Source: Actinosynnema pretiosum (GTDB lineage: Bacteria > Actinomycetota > Actinomycetes > Mycobacteriales > Pseudonocardiaceae). From it: 64,000 nt of DNA. Made by a program: the position numbers and the translations under genes. Location: NCBI RefSeq assembly GCF_024171695.1, contig NZ_JAMTCF010000025.1, forward strand, positions 47,992-111,991, in the 5' to 3' direction. Of this stretch, positions 8,560 to 16,966 are shown piece after piece; within the stretch, counting starts at the first letter, position 1, and each line of letters begins with the position of its first letter. The notes beneath the pieces are model-generated. The model made no database searches, was not told where the DNA came from, and saw only the letters and a list, made by a program, of their open reading frames with translations.

Positions 8560-9651
8560 GTGTCCGACACCGACTTCCCCGACGACCTGCAGCGCCCCCC
8601 TGCCGAGGTGCGCTTCGCCGACGAGCTGGCCAGGCTGCGCGAGTCCGACCGGGCGCACCGGCCACCGGGCTGGGCGCTGAGCCTGGACGCCGCCCGCCGG
8701 TTCGTGGTGGGCGACGACAGGCTCGGGGTGAGCCGCAAGTTCGTCGGCGACCCGTCGCTGGTCGACCGCTCCCTCGTCACCCTGGCCACCAGCCGGGGCC
8801 TGATGCTGGTCGGCGAGCCGGGCACGGCCAAGTCGCTGCTGTCCGAGCTGATCGCGGCGGCGGTGTGCGGCGAGTCGACGCTGACCATCCAGGGCGGCGC
8901 GGCCACCACCGAGGACCAGATCAAGTACTCGTGGAACTACGCGCTGCTGGTCGCCGAGGGCCCGTCGCCGCGCTCGCTGGTGCCCGCGCCGATGCTGCGC
9001 GGCATGGCCGAGGGCAAGGTGGTGCGGTTCGAGGAGATCACCCGCTGTCCGCTCGAGGTGCAGGACTGCATGTTGTCGCTGCTGTCCGAGCGGGTCGTGG
9101 CGGTGCCGGAGCTGATCGGGCGCGACAGCATGGTGTTCGCGAAGGCCGGGTTCAACGTGATCGCCACGGCGAACACCCGCGACCGGGGCGTGAACGAGAT
9201 GAGCGCGGCGCTGAAGCGGCGGTTCAACTTCGAGACCGTGTTCCCGATCGCGGACCTGCGCACCGAGCTGGAGCTGGTCGAGCAGGAGTCGGCGAAGCTG
9301 CTGGAGCGGTCCGGGGTGGGCGTGCCGCCGCGCCGGGACGTGCTGGAGGTGCTGGTGCGCACGTTCCGCGACCTGCGCGAGGGCGGCAGCGGGCAGGCGG
9401 ACCGGCTGAGCACGGTGATGAGCACGGCGGAGGCGGTGTCGGTGGCGCACGCGGTGGGCCTGCGCGGCTGGTACCTGCGCGGTGAGGCGGGCACGGCCGC
9501 CGACGTGGTCGAGTGCCTGGCGGGCACGGCGGCCAAGGACAGCCCGGACGACCTGGCCAAGCTGCGCCGCTACCTGGAGCAGCAGGCCGGTCGCCGCAAG
9601 GGCGAGCAGTGGTCCGAGCTGCACCAGGCCCGACACCTGCTGCCCGGCTGA
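8560..9651 (+). CDS. MoxR-family AAA+ ATPase (YehL-like)
   Basis: A 363-residue AAA+ ATPase. The Walker A GEPGTAKS is at residues 85-92, the Walker B core VVRFEEI at 154-160, the sensor-1 segment NVIATANTRDRG around 199-210, and arginine-finger candidates lie in ALKRRF at 217-222. MoxR ATPases act as chaperones that couple ATP hydrolysis to remodelling of targets, usually with a VWA-domain partner; a VWA gene lies two genes downstream. E. coli YehL is the comparable protein beside DUF4132/DUF5682 genes. The start is GTG after a GAGGG site. The stop codon overlaps the next start as TGATG, indicating translational coupling. The target of remodelling is unknown. Confidence 0.9.
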   Translation: MSDTDFPDDLQRPPAEVRFADELARLRESDRAHRPPGWALSLDAARRFVVGDDRLGVSRKFVGDPSLVDRSLVTLATSRGLMLVGEPGTAKSLLSELIAAAVCGESTLTIQGGAATTEDQIKYSWNYALLVAEGPSPRSLVPAPMLRGMAEGKVVRFEEITRCPLEVQDCMLSLLSERVVAVPELIGRDSMVFAKAGFNVIATANTRDRGVNEMSAALKRRFNFETVFPIADLRTELELVEQESAKLLERSGVGVPPRRDVLEVLVRTFRDLREGGSGQADRLSTVMSTAEAVSVAHAVGLRGWYLRGEAGTAADVVECLAGTAAKDSPDDLAKLRRYLEQQAGRRKGEQWSELHQARHLLPG

Positions 9652-12395
9652 TGGGCGCGGTCTACCTGGGCGTCCGGCACCACAGCCCGGCGTGCAGCGC
9701 GCTGGTCGACGAGGTGATCCGGCGGTTGCGGCCCGCGCACGTGCTGGTGGAGGGGCCCGCCGACGTCAACGGGCGGTTGGACGAGCTGCTGCTGGGCCAC
9801 GAGCTGCCGATCGCGCTGTACAGCTACCGGCGCGACGAGCAGCGGGCGCACGCGTCGTGGAGCCCGTTCTGCGAGTACTCGCCGGAGTGGGTGGCGCTGA
9901 ACGCGGGCCGGGAGGTGGGCGCGCAGGTGCGGTTCATCGACCTGCCCTCGTGGCACCCGGCGTTCTGGGACGTGCGGAACCGGTACGCGGACGCGGAGGC
10001 GGGGCACGCGGACGCGGTGGAGCTGCTGTGCGCGGAGTTCGCGGTGGACAACGTGGACGCGCTGTGGGACCACCTGTTCGAGATCCCGGACCGCGACGGC
10101 CTGGCGGAGCGCCTGGACGCGTACTTCGACCTGCTGCGAGGTGGGACCGAGGCGAGCGAGGGCAACCGGACGCGCGAGGAGCACATGGCGTCGTGGGTCC
10201 GCGCGGCGCTGGCGGACGCGGGCGACGAGCCGGTGGTCGTGGTGACGGGCGGCTTCCACACGCCCGCGCTGCGCGCCCTGGTGGAGGGCAGGCACATCCC
10301 GGACCACGTGGACCACGGGGCTCTGGTGCCACCTGCGGTGAAGGTGGGGGGTGGGCCACCTGCGGCGAAGGTGGGGGGTGCGCCGGAAGTGGCTCCCTTC
10401 GACGGGGGCAGTGCCGGGCAGGCGCAGGACGCCGGGCTGGGCGCGGGGGTCGCGCCGCTCCGGGCCGACGGCTCGAAGGGCGTGGCCGCGTTGACGGACG
10501 GCGATGGCGGCGGCACGCCGGGCGGGGGTTCGCCGGGCGACGGCTCGGCCAGTAATGGCCCGGCGGGCAGTAGCTCGGCCGGCGGCGGTCTGGTGGGTGG
10601 CGGCTCGGGCGTGAGTGCTGCGCGAGGCGGCGCGGTTCCCGAGAGCGCGGACGCGCCCGGCGGGGTAGGCCCCGTCCCCAGTTCCGCCACGGTGCCCGGT
10701 TCTGCCCCCGCGCCCGGCTCCGCCCCCACCCCCACCACCGACTTCGGCCCCCCGAAGATCGACATCGGTTCCCCGACCCCCACCGCTCCCCCATCCGGGT
10801 GGCCCGAGGTGCCGCAGCCCGCTCCCGGCTCGGTCGGCGCGAGCTATCTGGTCCCGTACTCCTTCCGCCGTCTGGACGCGTTCACCGGCTACGAGTCCGG
10901 AATGCCCTCCCCCGCCTACTACCAGCGCCTGTGGGAGTCCGGCAGGCGCGGGGCGGCCGAGGGGTTGCTCGAAGCGGTGGTCACGCGGTTGCGCCTGCGG
11001 AAGCAGGTGGTGTCCACCGCGGACCTCATCGCGGCGCGCACGCAGGCCGAGGGGCTCGCCGTGCTGCGCGGGCACCCGGTTCCGGCTCGGGTCGACGTGC
11101 TCGACGGGCTCACCTCCGCGCTCGTCTCCGAGGACCTCGCCCAGCCGCCGCCGTGGACGCGGCGCGGCGTGCTCCTGCCCGGCGCGCACCCGGCCGTGGT
11201 CGAGATGGTCGCCGCGCTCAGCGGGGACCGGGTCGGCAGGTTGCACCCGGACACGCCCGCGCCGCCGCTGGTGGCGAGCGTCGGCGAGGCGCTGGCCGCG
11301 CTCGGCCTCGACGGCGACCGGACCGTCGACCTCGTCCTGACCGACCCGCGCGGGCTGGAGCGGAGCAGGTTGCTGCACCGGTTGCGGGTGCTGGACGTCC
11401 CCGGCCTCGACCGGCTGTCCGGGCCGTCGGGCGGCGGGGACCCCGAGGTGCGGGAGAAGTGGCGACTGGCCGACGAGGACAACCGCGTGCCCGCGCTCAT
11501 CGAGGCCGCCGCGCACGGTGCCACCCCGGCCGAGGCTGCGGGCGCGGTGCTGCGCGAGCGGGCTCGGGAGGCCGGGATCGGGGAGTTGTCCGCGCTGCTG
11601 TTCGACGCCGCCCTGTGCGGGGTGGGCGACCTGCCCGACGACGTGCTCGACACGCTCGTCGCCGGTGTCGCCCGCGCGGGCGACCTGGTCGAGCTGGGCG
11701 GTGTCCTGGCCGACGTGCTGGGCCTGTGGCGGCACGACCGGGTGTTCGGCTCCGCCCGCGACCCGCGCCTCGGCCTGGTGCTGGACGCCGGGGTGACGCG
11801 CGCGCTGTGGCTGGCCGAGGGCGTGCGGGGCGCGACGGCCCCGGCCGAGCCGCAGCGGCTCACCGCGCTCGCCGCCGTCCGCGACGCCGTGCTGCACGCG
11901 CCCGGCGCGCTCGCGCTGGACCGGGACGCGGCGGCGGGCGTCGGCCTGCGGATCAGCCGCGACCCCGGTTCGCCGCCCGACCTGCGCGGCGCCGGGTTCG
12001 GGCTGGCCTGGGCGCTGGGCGCGCGGGCCGACCCGGAGGGCGCGGTGCGCGGCACGTCGTCGGCCTCGGTCGTGGGCGACTGGCTGGCCGGGCTGTTCGC
12101 GCTCGCCCGCGAGGAGGTGCTGAGCGCGCCGGGCGTGGTCGCGGTGCTGGACGAGGTGGTCGAGGGCTTCACCGGCGACGACTTCCTGGAGGCGCTGCCC
12201 GCGCTGCGCCAGGCGTTCGCGTTCTTCCCGCCCGCCGAGCGGGAGCGCATCGCCGGGCTGCTGCTGGAGCACCGGGGCGTGGACGGGTCGGCGCGCGAGC
12301 TGGTGCGCTCGCGGGTGGACCCGGCGCTGCACGTGCGGGCCACCACCCTGGAGGCGTTCGTGGACGGGCTGCTGACGAGGGAGGGGTTGGCGTGA
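9651..12395 (+). CDS. DUF5682-family protein (YehM-like) with long low-complexity insert
   Basis: A protein of about 914 residues. The ATG at 9651 shares one base with the MoxR stop; an upstream in-frame start inside moxR is not needed. The N-terminal 215 residues begin with GVRHHSP (His10/His11), then VEGPAD (Glu34) and GGFHTPAL (His203). This pattern recalls the TIKI/TraB/EreA/ChaN hydrolase fold; that comparison is my inference. A Gly/Pro/Ala/Ser-rich linker of about 160 residues (221-383) follows, then the conserved VPYSFRRLDAFTGYESGMP block and a helical C-terminal half. The family is known mainly from its association with MoxR/VWA/SWIM genes (E. coli yehM). The stop overlaps the VWA start by four bases (GTGA). 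Confidence 0.85.
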   Translation: MGAVYLGVRHHSPACSALVDEVIRRLRPAHVLVEGPADVNGRLDELLLGHELPIALYSYRRDEQRAHASWSPFCEYSPEWVALNAGREVGAQVRFIDLPSWHPAFWDVRNRYADAEAGHADAVELLCAEFAVDNVDALWDHLFEIPDRDGLAERLDAYFDLLRGGTEASEGNRTREEHMASWVRAALADAGDEPVVVVTGGFHTPALRALVEGRHIPDHVDHGALVPPAVKVGGGPPAAKVGGAPEVAPFDGGSAGQAQDAGLGAGVAPLRADGSKGVAALTDGDGGGTPGGGSPGDGSASNGPAGSSSAGGGLVGGGSGVSAARGGAVPESADAPGGVGPVPSSATVPGSAPAPGSAPTPTTDFGPPKIDIGSPTPTAPPSGWPEVPQPAPGSVGASYLVPYSFRRLDAFTGYESGMPSPAYYQRLWESGRRGAAEGLLEAVVTRLRLRKQVVSTADLIAARTQAEGLAVLRGHPVPARVDVLDGLTSALVSEDLAQPPPWTRRGVLLPGAHPAVVEMVAALSGDRVGRLHPDTPAPPLVASVGEALAALGLDGDRTVDLVLTDPRGLERSRLLHRLRVLDVPGLDRLSGPSGGGDPEVREKWRLADEDNRVPALIEAAAHGATPAEAAGAVLRERAREAGIGELSALLFDAALCGVGDLPDDVLDTLVAGVARAGDLVELGGVLADVLGLWRHDRVFGSARDPRLGLVLDAGVTRALWLAEGVRGATAPAEPQRLTALAAVRDAVLHAPGALALDRDAAAGVGLRISRDPGSPPDLRGAGFGLAWALGARADPEGAVRGTSSASVVGDWLAGLFALAREEVLSAPGVVAVLDEVVEGFTGDDFLEALPALRQAFAFFPPAERERIAGLLLEHRGVDGSARELVRSRVDPALHVRATTLEAFVDGLLTREGLA
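10329..10382 (+). repeat. 27-base tandem repeat inside the DUF5682 linker
   Basis: Two adjacent 27-base copies (10329-10355 and 10356-10382), each starting CCACCTGCGG and differing at only two positions. They encode a nine-residue unit PPAxKVGGG in frame. They lie at the start of the Pro/Gly-rich linker, suggesting that the linker grows by in-frame slippage. Confidence 0.8.
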
Positions 12396-13498
12396 GCGAC
12401 GAGATGGAGCGGTGGCGGCTGATCCTGGGCAGCCCCGCCGACCGGTGCGCGGGCGGGCTGGGCGGCGACGCGCTGAGCCGCGACGCCGCGCTGGCCTGGC
12501 TGTACGAGCGCGACGAGGGGCTGGACGGCCGGGACGTGCGGCGCGCGGGCAGCGGCGACTCGGTGCTGCGGGTGGTGGACTGGCTGGACGACGTGCACCG
12601 GCTGTTCCCGCGCCGCACGATCGAGCGGTTGGAGCGGGACGCGGTCGAGACGTACGGCATCACCGAGGTGGTCACCGACCCCGGCGTGCTGGAGCGGGTC
12701 GAGCCGAGCGTGGCGCTGCTGCGCGCGGTCATGCGCACCAAGCACCTGATGAACCCGGCGGTGCTCGCGATGGCGCGGCGCGTCGTGGAGGCGGTGGTGC
12801 GCGACCTGATGGCGCGGCTGGCCCGCGAGGTGCGCCGCTCGTTCACCGGGGCGCGCTCGCGCAGGCGGTCGAACTTCAAGCAGGCAAGGAACTTCGACTT
12901 CCGGGGCACGATCCGCGCGAACCTGGCGCACTACGAGCCGGAGACCCGGCGGATCTCGATCGAGGAGCCGAGGTTCACCTCCCGCACCCGCAAGCACCTG
13001 GACTCCTGGCAGCTGGTGCTGGTGGTCGACCAGTCCGGTTCGATGGCCGGTTCGGTGATCCACTCGGCGGTGACGGCGGCGTGCCTGTGGAACCTGCCGG
13101 GGCTCAAGACGCACCTGGTCGCGTTCGACACCCAGGTGGTGGACCTGACCAGCGACGTCACCGACCCGGTCGAGCTGCTGATGAAGGTGCAGCTGGGCGG
13201 TGGCACGGACATCGCGAAGGCGATGGCGTACGCGGCGGGGCTGGTGGAGAACCCGAGGCGGTCGATCGTCGTGCTGATCACCGACTTCTACGAGGGCGGG
13301 GACGAGCGGGCGCTCGTGCGGGTGGTGCGGGACCTGGCCGCGCAGGGCACGCAGGTGCTCGGGCTGGCGGCGCTGGACGAGGACGCGGCGCCCGCGTACG
13401 ACCGGGACATGGCTCAGCGGCTGGCGAACGTCGGCGCGCACGTGGGCGCGATGACGCCGGGTGAGCTGGCGGAGTTCGTCGCGGAGAGGATGGGGTAG
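12392..13498 (+). CDS. VWA-domain protein (YehP-like)
   Basis: A 368-residue protein with a C-terminal von Willebrand factor A domain. The MIDAS motif DQSGS starts at Asp213, with the supporting Thr in GGGTDIAKAM and the Asp in VLITDFYEGG. The N-terminal 200 residues are helical and basic, including RARSRRRSNFK-like sequence before the VWA domain. The GTG start overlaps the DUF5682 stop as GTGA, and the stop overlaps the SWIM start as TAGTG. VWA proteins of this type pair with MoxR ATPases as metal-dependent adaptors. The E. coli equivalent by context is YehP. No signal peptide is present, so it acts in the cytoplasm. Confidence 0.9.
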   Translation: MSDEMERWRLILGSPADRCAGGLGGDALSRDAALAWLYERDEGLDGRDVRRAGSGDSVLRVVDWLDDVHRLFPRRTIERLERDAVETYGITEVVTDPGVLERVEPSVALLRAVMRTKHLMNPAVLAMARRVVEAVVRDLMARLAREVRRSFTGARSRRRSNFKQARNFDFRGTIRANLAHYEPETRRISIEEPRFTSRTRKHLDSWQLVLVVDQSGSMAGSVIHSAVTAACLWNLPGLKTHLVAFDTQVVDLTSDVTDPVELLMKVQLGGGTDIAKAMAYAAGLVENPRRSIVVLITDFYEGGDERALVRVVRDLAAQGTQVLGLAALDEDAAPAYDRDMAQRLANVGAHVGAMTPGELAEFVAERMG

Positions 13499-15405
13499 TG
13501 CGGCGTGCCGATCTGCTGGCGCTGACGTCCGACGCGCTGGTCGACCTGGCCAACCGGGGCCTGGTGAAGCGGGCGACCCGCGAGGTGGAGGCGGGGGCCG
13601 GGCCCGAGCTGGCCGTCGCGGACGACGGCGCCGTCACCGGGGTGTTCCCGGACGGGGTGACGACCGTGCTGCCGCCGGGCGCGGGGCTGGACGCGGCGCC
13701 GTGCTCGTGCGGGGCGCGCGGGGCGTGCAGGCACCGGATCGCGGTGGTGCTGGCGTACCAGCGGGAGCACGGTGGCGCGGAGGAGGAGGTGTTCGTCCCG
13801 TGGTCGCCGGGGTCGGTGGCGGACGCGGAGCTGGTGGCCGCGTTCGGCGAGCGGGCGGTGGCGGCGGCGCGGCGGGTGCTGCGCGGCGGGGTGCCGGTGG
13901 TGCTGCGCAGGGCGAGCGAGGCGGACCCGGTGGCGGCGGCCGAGCTGCCGTCGGCGACGGTGCGGTTCCTGGTGCCCGGCGAGCTGGGGTACGCGAGCAC
14001 GGACGCGGCGGCGCTGCGGCGGGACCAGCTGGTGGCGCTGGCGGTGCTGGCGTTCCGGGAGGCGGACGAGCGCGGGTTCGCGGAGCCGGTGGTGCGGTTC
14101 GACGCGGGTGGCGCCACGTCCGGGGAGGCGCCGTCGGACGGCCCGTTGACCGAGGTCGTGGAGCTGACCGGTCAGCTGCTGCGCGAGGGGGCCGTGCACA
14201 GCGGGCCGGTGCTGGACGCGGCGCTGGAGCGGTCGCGGCGGGAGCTGACGGCGGCCGGGATGCACTGGCCCGCCGCCGCGGTCGGCGAGCTGGCCGAGCA
14301 GTTGGCGGCGTACCGGGCGCGCGGGGCGCGGCACCGGGTGGAGCGGGTCGCCGAGCTGGTGGCGGAGGTGCGCGCGCGGGCGCGGGCGACCGGGCCGCGC
14401 TCGACGGTGCTGGGCTTCGACGAGGCGGCCGAGACCCCGATGCGGCGGGTGCGGCTGACGTCGCTGGGCTGCCGGGTGACCGGCACCAGCGAGGACCGGA
14501 CTGCGGAGGTGTTCTTCGCGGACGGCGACGGGGTCCTCGTGCTGCGGCACCGCTGGCAGCTCGGGGAGGACGAGCGGCCGACCGGGCACGACCTGGCCGG
14601 GCGGCGGCTGTCCGGCACGACGCTGGGCGCGCTGGCGGCGGCGAACGTGGTGTCGGAGTCGGCGGTGCGCAGCCCGAGCCGGGTGGTGCGGTTGACGGCG
14701 AGCCGGGTGGCGAAGACGTCGGTGACCCCGCTGGGCTCGGCCTGGACGGGGTTGCGCTCCCCGGTGCTGGTGCGCGACCTGGCGGCGGCCGGGGCGGAGC
14801 TGGCGGCGCTGGCGCCCCGCGTGGTGCGGGCCAGGGTCGAGGCCGAGCACGTGCGGGTGGTGGAGGTCGCGCGGGTGCTGACGGTCGGGTACGACCCCGG
14901 CGCGCAGCGGCTGGAGGCGGTGGTGGTGGACGCGGCCGGGACGCGGGCGCTGGTGCGCGCCACGTACAGCAGCACGACCCCGGCGGCGCTGGACGCGCTG
15001 GCGGAGGCGCTGGCGGCGGGCCCGACGCACGTGAGCGGGGCGCTGAGCCGGACCGGCGGACGGCTGGTGATCACGCCGTTCGCGGTGCTGACGCCGGGTG
15101 GGGCGGTGGTGCCCGACCTGGCCGGTGGTCGGGCGGGCGGGTTGGCGGGCGGGGTGGACCTGGAGCGGGACGTGCTGGCGGAGGCGCTGGAGTCGGCGCT
15201 GTCGCTGTGCGCGGAGGCGGCGCACCGGGGGCTGGAGCACCTGGCCGCGACCATGCCGGAGCGGTTGGCGGTGGCGGCTGCGGAGCTGCGGCGGGTGGGG
15301 TTGGTGAAGGCGGCGGAGCTCGTGTCGGCCTTCGCGGCTGCGCCCGGTGAGGAGAGCTGGCTGGGGGCTTACCTGAGGCTGTTGGTGACGGCGGAGTTCA
15401 GGTGA
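13498..15405 (+). CDS. SWIM zinc-finger protein (YehQ-like)
   Basis: A 635-residue protein with an N-terminal SWIM zinc finger: Cys69, Cys71, Cys77, His79 (pattern CxCx5CxH). SWIM domains bind zinc and mediate nucleic-acid or protein contacts. The rest is Ala/Val/Glu/Arg-rich with no further motif I can name. The GTG start shares one base with the VWA stop, making it the fourth gene of a coupled operon. E. coli YehQ is a SWIM protein in the same gene context. The last codons run into a 15-base tandem repeat that contains the TGA. Confidence 0.85.
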   Translation: MRRADLLALTSDALVDLANRGLVKRATREVEAGAGPELAVADDGAVTGVFPDGVTTVLPPGAGLDAAPCSCGARGACRHRIAVVLAYQREHGGAEEEVFVPWSPGSVADAELVAAFGERAVAAARRVLRGGVPVVLRRASEADPVAAAELPSATVRFLVPGELGYASTDAAALRRDQLVALAVLAFREADERGFAEPVVRFDAGGATSGEAPSDGPLTEVVELTGQLLREGAVHSGPVLDAALERSRRELTAAGMHWPAAAVGELAEQLAAYRARGARHRVERVAELVAEVRARARATGPRSTVLGFDEAAETPMRRVRLTSLGCRVTGTSEDRTAEVFFADGDGVLVLRHRWQLGEDERPTGHDLAGRRLSGTTLGALAAANVVSESAVRSPSRVVRLTASRVAKTSVTPLGSAWTGLRSPVLVRDLAAAGAELAALAPRVVRARVEAEHVRVVEVARVLTVGYDPGAQRLEAVVVDAAGTRALVRATYSSTTPAALDALAEALAAGPTHVSGALSRTGGRLVITPFAVLTPGGAVVPDLAGGRAGGLAGGVDLERDVLAEALESALSLCAEAAHRGLEHLAATMPERLAVAAAELRRVGLVKAAELVSAFAAAPGEESWLGAYLRLLVTAEFR

Positions 15406-15472
15406 GCGGGGTTCAGGTGAGCGGAGTTCAGGTGAGCAGCGTTCCGGCGGGCGGGGTTCCGGCGGGCGGGGT
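15391..15472 (+). repeat. 15-base tandem repeat at the SWIM gene stop
   Basis: About five and a half degenerate copies of GCGGAGTTCAGGTGA, starting at 15391, 15406, 15421, 15436, 15451 and 15466. The first copy supplies the stop codon, so each extra copy lengthens the 3' untranslated region and not the protein. Confidence 0.8.
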
Positions 15473-15478
15473 GTCCTT

Positions 15479-15715
15479 TTAGGACTCGGCGGCCTGGAGC
15501 TCGCGGACGGCCGGGAGGTTGGCGTCGATGAGACCGCGCAACCTCTCGGCCGCTTCGGGGGTGAGCACGAGGTCGAGCACGTCGTCGCAGCTCAGTTCGA
15601 GCCCCTCGGAGGTCGGGGTGACCCGGAGGTCGGCGTCGCCGTTGAGGGTGACCCAGGAGGTCAGGACCGTGCCGGTGGTGGGCGCGATCCGCCAGGACTG
15701 GTTCTCGGTGGACAT
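15479..15715 (-). CDS. Small acidic protein of unknown function
   Basis: A 78-residue protein starting MSTENQSWRIAP. The ATG at 15715 is chosen because GAGAGG lies about nine bases upstream; a longer version starting at 15829 would run through the repeated operator-like elements. It is acidic, with a C-terminal helix resembling EAAERLRGLIDANLP, and has no signal peptide. It is divergent from the XRE regulator. I do not recognise the family. It may be regulated by that XRE protein through the direct repeats between them. Confidence 0.6.
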   Translation of the reverse strand: MSTENQSWRIAPTTGTVLTSWVTLNGDADLRVTPTSEGLELSCDDVLDLVLTPEAAERLRGLIDANLPAVRELQAAES

Positions 15716-15765
15716 GCGTGAACGCCTCTCGTCAGCAGGTGCGGTGTCATCGGAAGAATAAGACA

Positions 15766-15821
15766 GCATTGCCAACTTCAGGGCGTCCAGAAGGGTGAAA
15801 CCCGGCATTGCCAACTCAATG
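15766..15821. promoter_or_regulatory. Paired operator-like elements between small protein and XRE gene
   Basis: GCATTGCCAACT occurs twice in direct orientation, at 15766-15777 and 15805-15816, 39 bases apart centre to centre. The second copy is part of an inverted repeat CATTG-N6-CAATG (15806-15821). These sit in a relatively AT-rich stretch between two divergent genes, the expected place for an XRE-family operator. The binding protein is inferred. Confidence 0.45.
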
Positions 15822-15876
15822 TCACCCATTCGAGTGGCGAGCGGGTCGCAATCCGCCGTAGTGCAGACTTCGCGCC

Positions 15877-16722
15877 ATGACAGCACCACGTCAGGACGCC
15901 TACGAGGCGAGGTTGGAATTCGCCAAGCGGGCACGGCGAATGCGCGAAGCGGCGGGATTGGAGACCGGGACGGCCGAAGCGGCGATGATCACGGCCATCG
16001 GCGGCTACCCGTCCCAGCTGTCGAAGCTGGAAACGGCCCGGATCGCCCCGAAGCCCGCCCAGGTCGACTGGATGATCAGCGAGTACCGGCCCACGAGCGA
16101 CGAAGCGGACTCCTTACGAGGGCTGGCGACGACGGCGAACACCCGTGCCCAACCGGTGAGCACCGGGGTGGACACCCGCGAGTACCTGGCTCGCGAACGC
16201 AGCGCCTCGAAGGTCTGGATGATCTACAACGAGATTCCAGGCCTCTTGCAGATCCACGAATTCGCCTATGCGGTGCTGTCGCAGTCCCCACTGGTGGACT
16301 CCAGCGATGTGGAGGCGCTGGCACGTGATCGGGCCGAGCGCGGGCAGCGGATCTTCCGGGCGGACGGCCCCGAGGTGTGGGTCGCGCTGGGCGAGGCAGC
16401 GCTCGATCGGCTGGACGGCGGTCCGGAGATCGGCGCGCGCCAACTGGACCACCTGCTGGCGGTCTCCGCCATGCCGACCGCGCACTTGAAGATCATCCCG
16501 AGTTCGGCGGGATCGGTGACCGGGTTGAGCAATCCGTTCACGCTGCTGCACGAGGAACCTGACGAATGGCTCGCTTTCGTCGGCCACATCGCCCGGAACG
16601 ACTACGTCAAGAAACCCAGCCGGTTCCGCCTGGTCTTCGAGCACGCCTGGGACTTGGGAGCGACCGAGGAGCAGTCCAGGGCGATACTGGAAGCTCGGGT
16701 CGTCGACCTGAACCGATCGTAG
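15877..16722 (+). CDS. XRE-family regulator with DUF5753 (Scr1-type TA-like)
   Basis: A 281-residue protein: an N-terminal helix-turn-helix (about residues 12-75, with the recognition region around TAITAIGGYPSQLSKLETAR) followed by a DUF5753 domain (about 90-270). This architecture is abundant in actinomycetes, where the gene is normally followed by a DUF397 gene, as here 16 bases downstream. Some pairs have been described as toxin-antitoxin-like or as developmental regulators. The ATG has no clear ribosome site. The paired repeats just upstream suggest autoregulation. Confidence 0.88.
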   Translation: MTAPRQDAYEARLEFAKRARRMREAAGLETGTAEAAMITAIGGYPSQLSKLETARIAPKPAQVDWMISEYRPTSDEADSLRGLATTANTRAQPVSTGVDTREYLARERSASKVWMIYNEIPGLLQIHEFAYAVLSQSPLVDSSDVEALARDRAERGQRIFRADGPEVWVALGEAALDRLDGGPEIGARQLDHLLAVSAMPTAHLKIIPSSAGSVTGLSNPFTLLHEEPDEWLAFVGHIARNDYVKKPSRFRLVFEHAWDLGATEEQSRAILEARVVDLNRS

Positions 16723-16738
16723 AAAGCGAGCGCAGACC

Positions 16739-16921
16739 ATGCAGTGGCGTACCAGCAGCTACACCAACGGTGGCAACGACCCGCAGTGCGTCGAGTGCGG
16801 TCACACCGGCTCCGGTGAGCGCTTCGCCGTCCGGGACAGCAAGAACCGCTCCGGGCCCGCGTTGTCCTTCTCCCCCAGCGCCTTCCGGGCGTTCCTGGAC
16901 CGCGTCCGGACCACGCGCTGA
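16739..16921 (+). CDS. DUF397 small protein, partner of the XRE regulator
   Basis: A 60-residue protein beginning MQWRTSSYTNGGNDPQCVE and ending in a FSPSAFRAFLDRVR-like helix, the hallmark layout of DUF397. Two Cys residues sit in the central CVECGHTG segment. It follows the XRE-DUF5753 gene by 16 bases and is almost certainly cotranscribed and functionally paired with it. A strong inverted repeat lies immediately downstream. Confidence 0.88.
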   Translation: MQWRTSSYTNGGNDPQCVECGHTGSGERFAVRDSKNRSGPALSFSPSAFRAFLDRVRTTR

Positions 16922-16927
16922 CCACCG

Positions 16928-16966
16928 GGTGCGGTGGTCCCGCTCTGACGTCGGGACCACTGCACC
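16928..16966. terminator. Bidirectional hairpin between DUF397 and PRPP synthetase genes
   Basis: A 15-base stem with a single mismatch: arms 16928-16942 and 16952-16966 around a nine-base loop. It fills the gap between two convergent stop codons. No T-run follows, as is usual for high-GC actinomycete terminators. Confidence 0.7.

Noticed and set aside
9513..9650. Upstream start for the DUF5682 gene inside moxR
   Set aside because: The added residues are the Gly/Pro/Arg-rich shadow of MoxR codons. The ATG at 9651 overlaps the stop and starts the conserved GVRHHSP region.
13414..15240. A 608-codon minus-strand frame opposite the SWIM gene
   Set aside because: It is the Arg/Gln/Pro-rich shadow of a real coding region; the plus-strand frame has the SWIM motif and coupled start.
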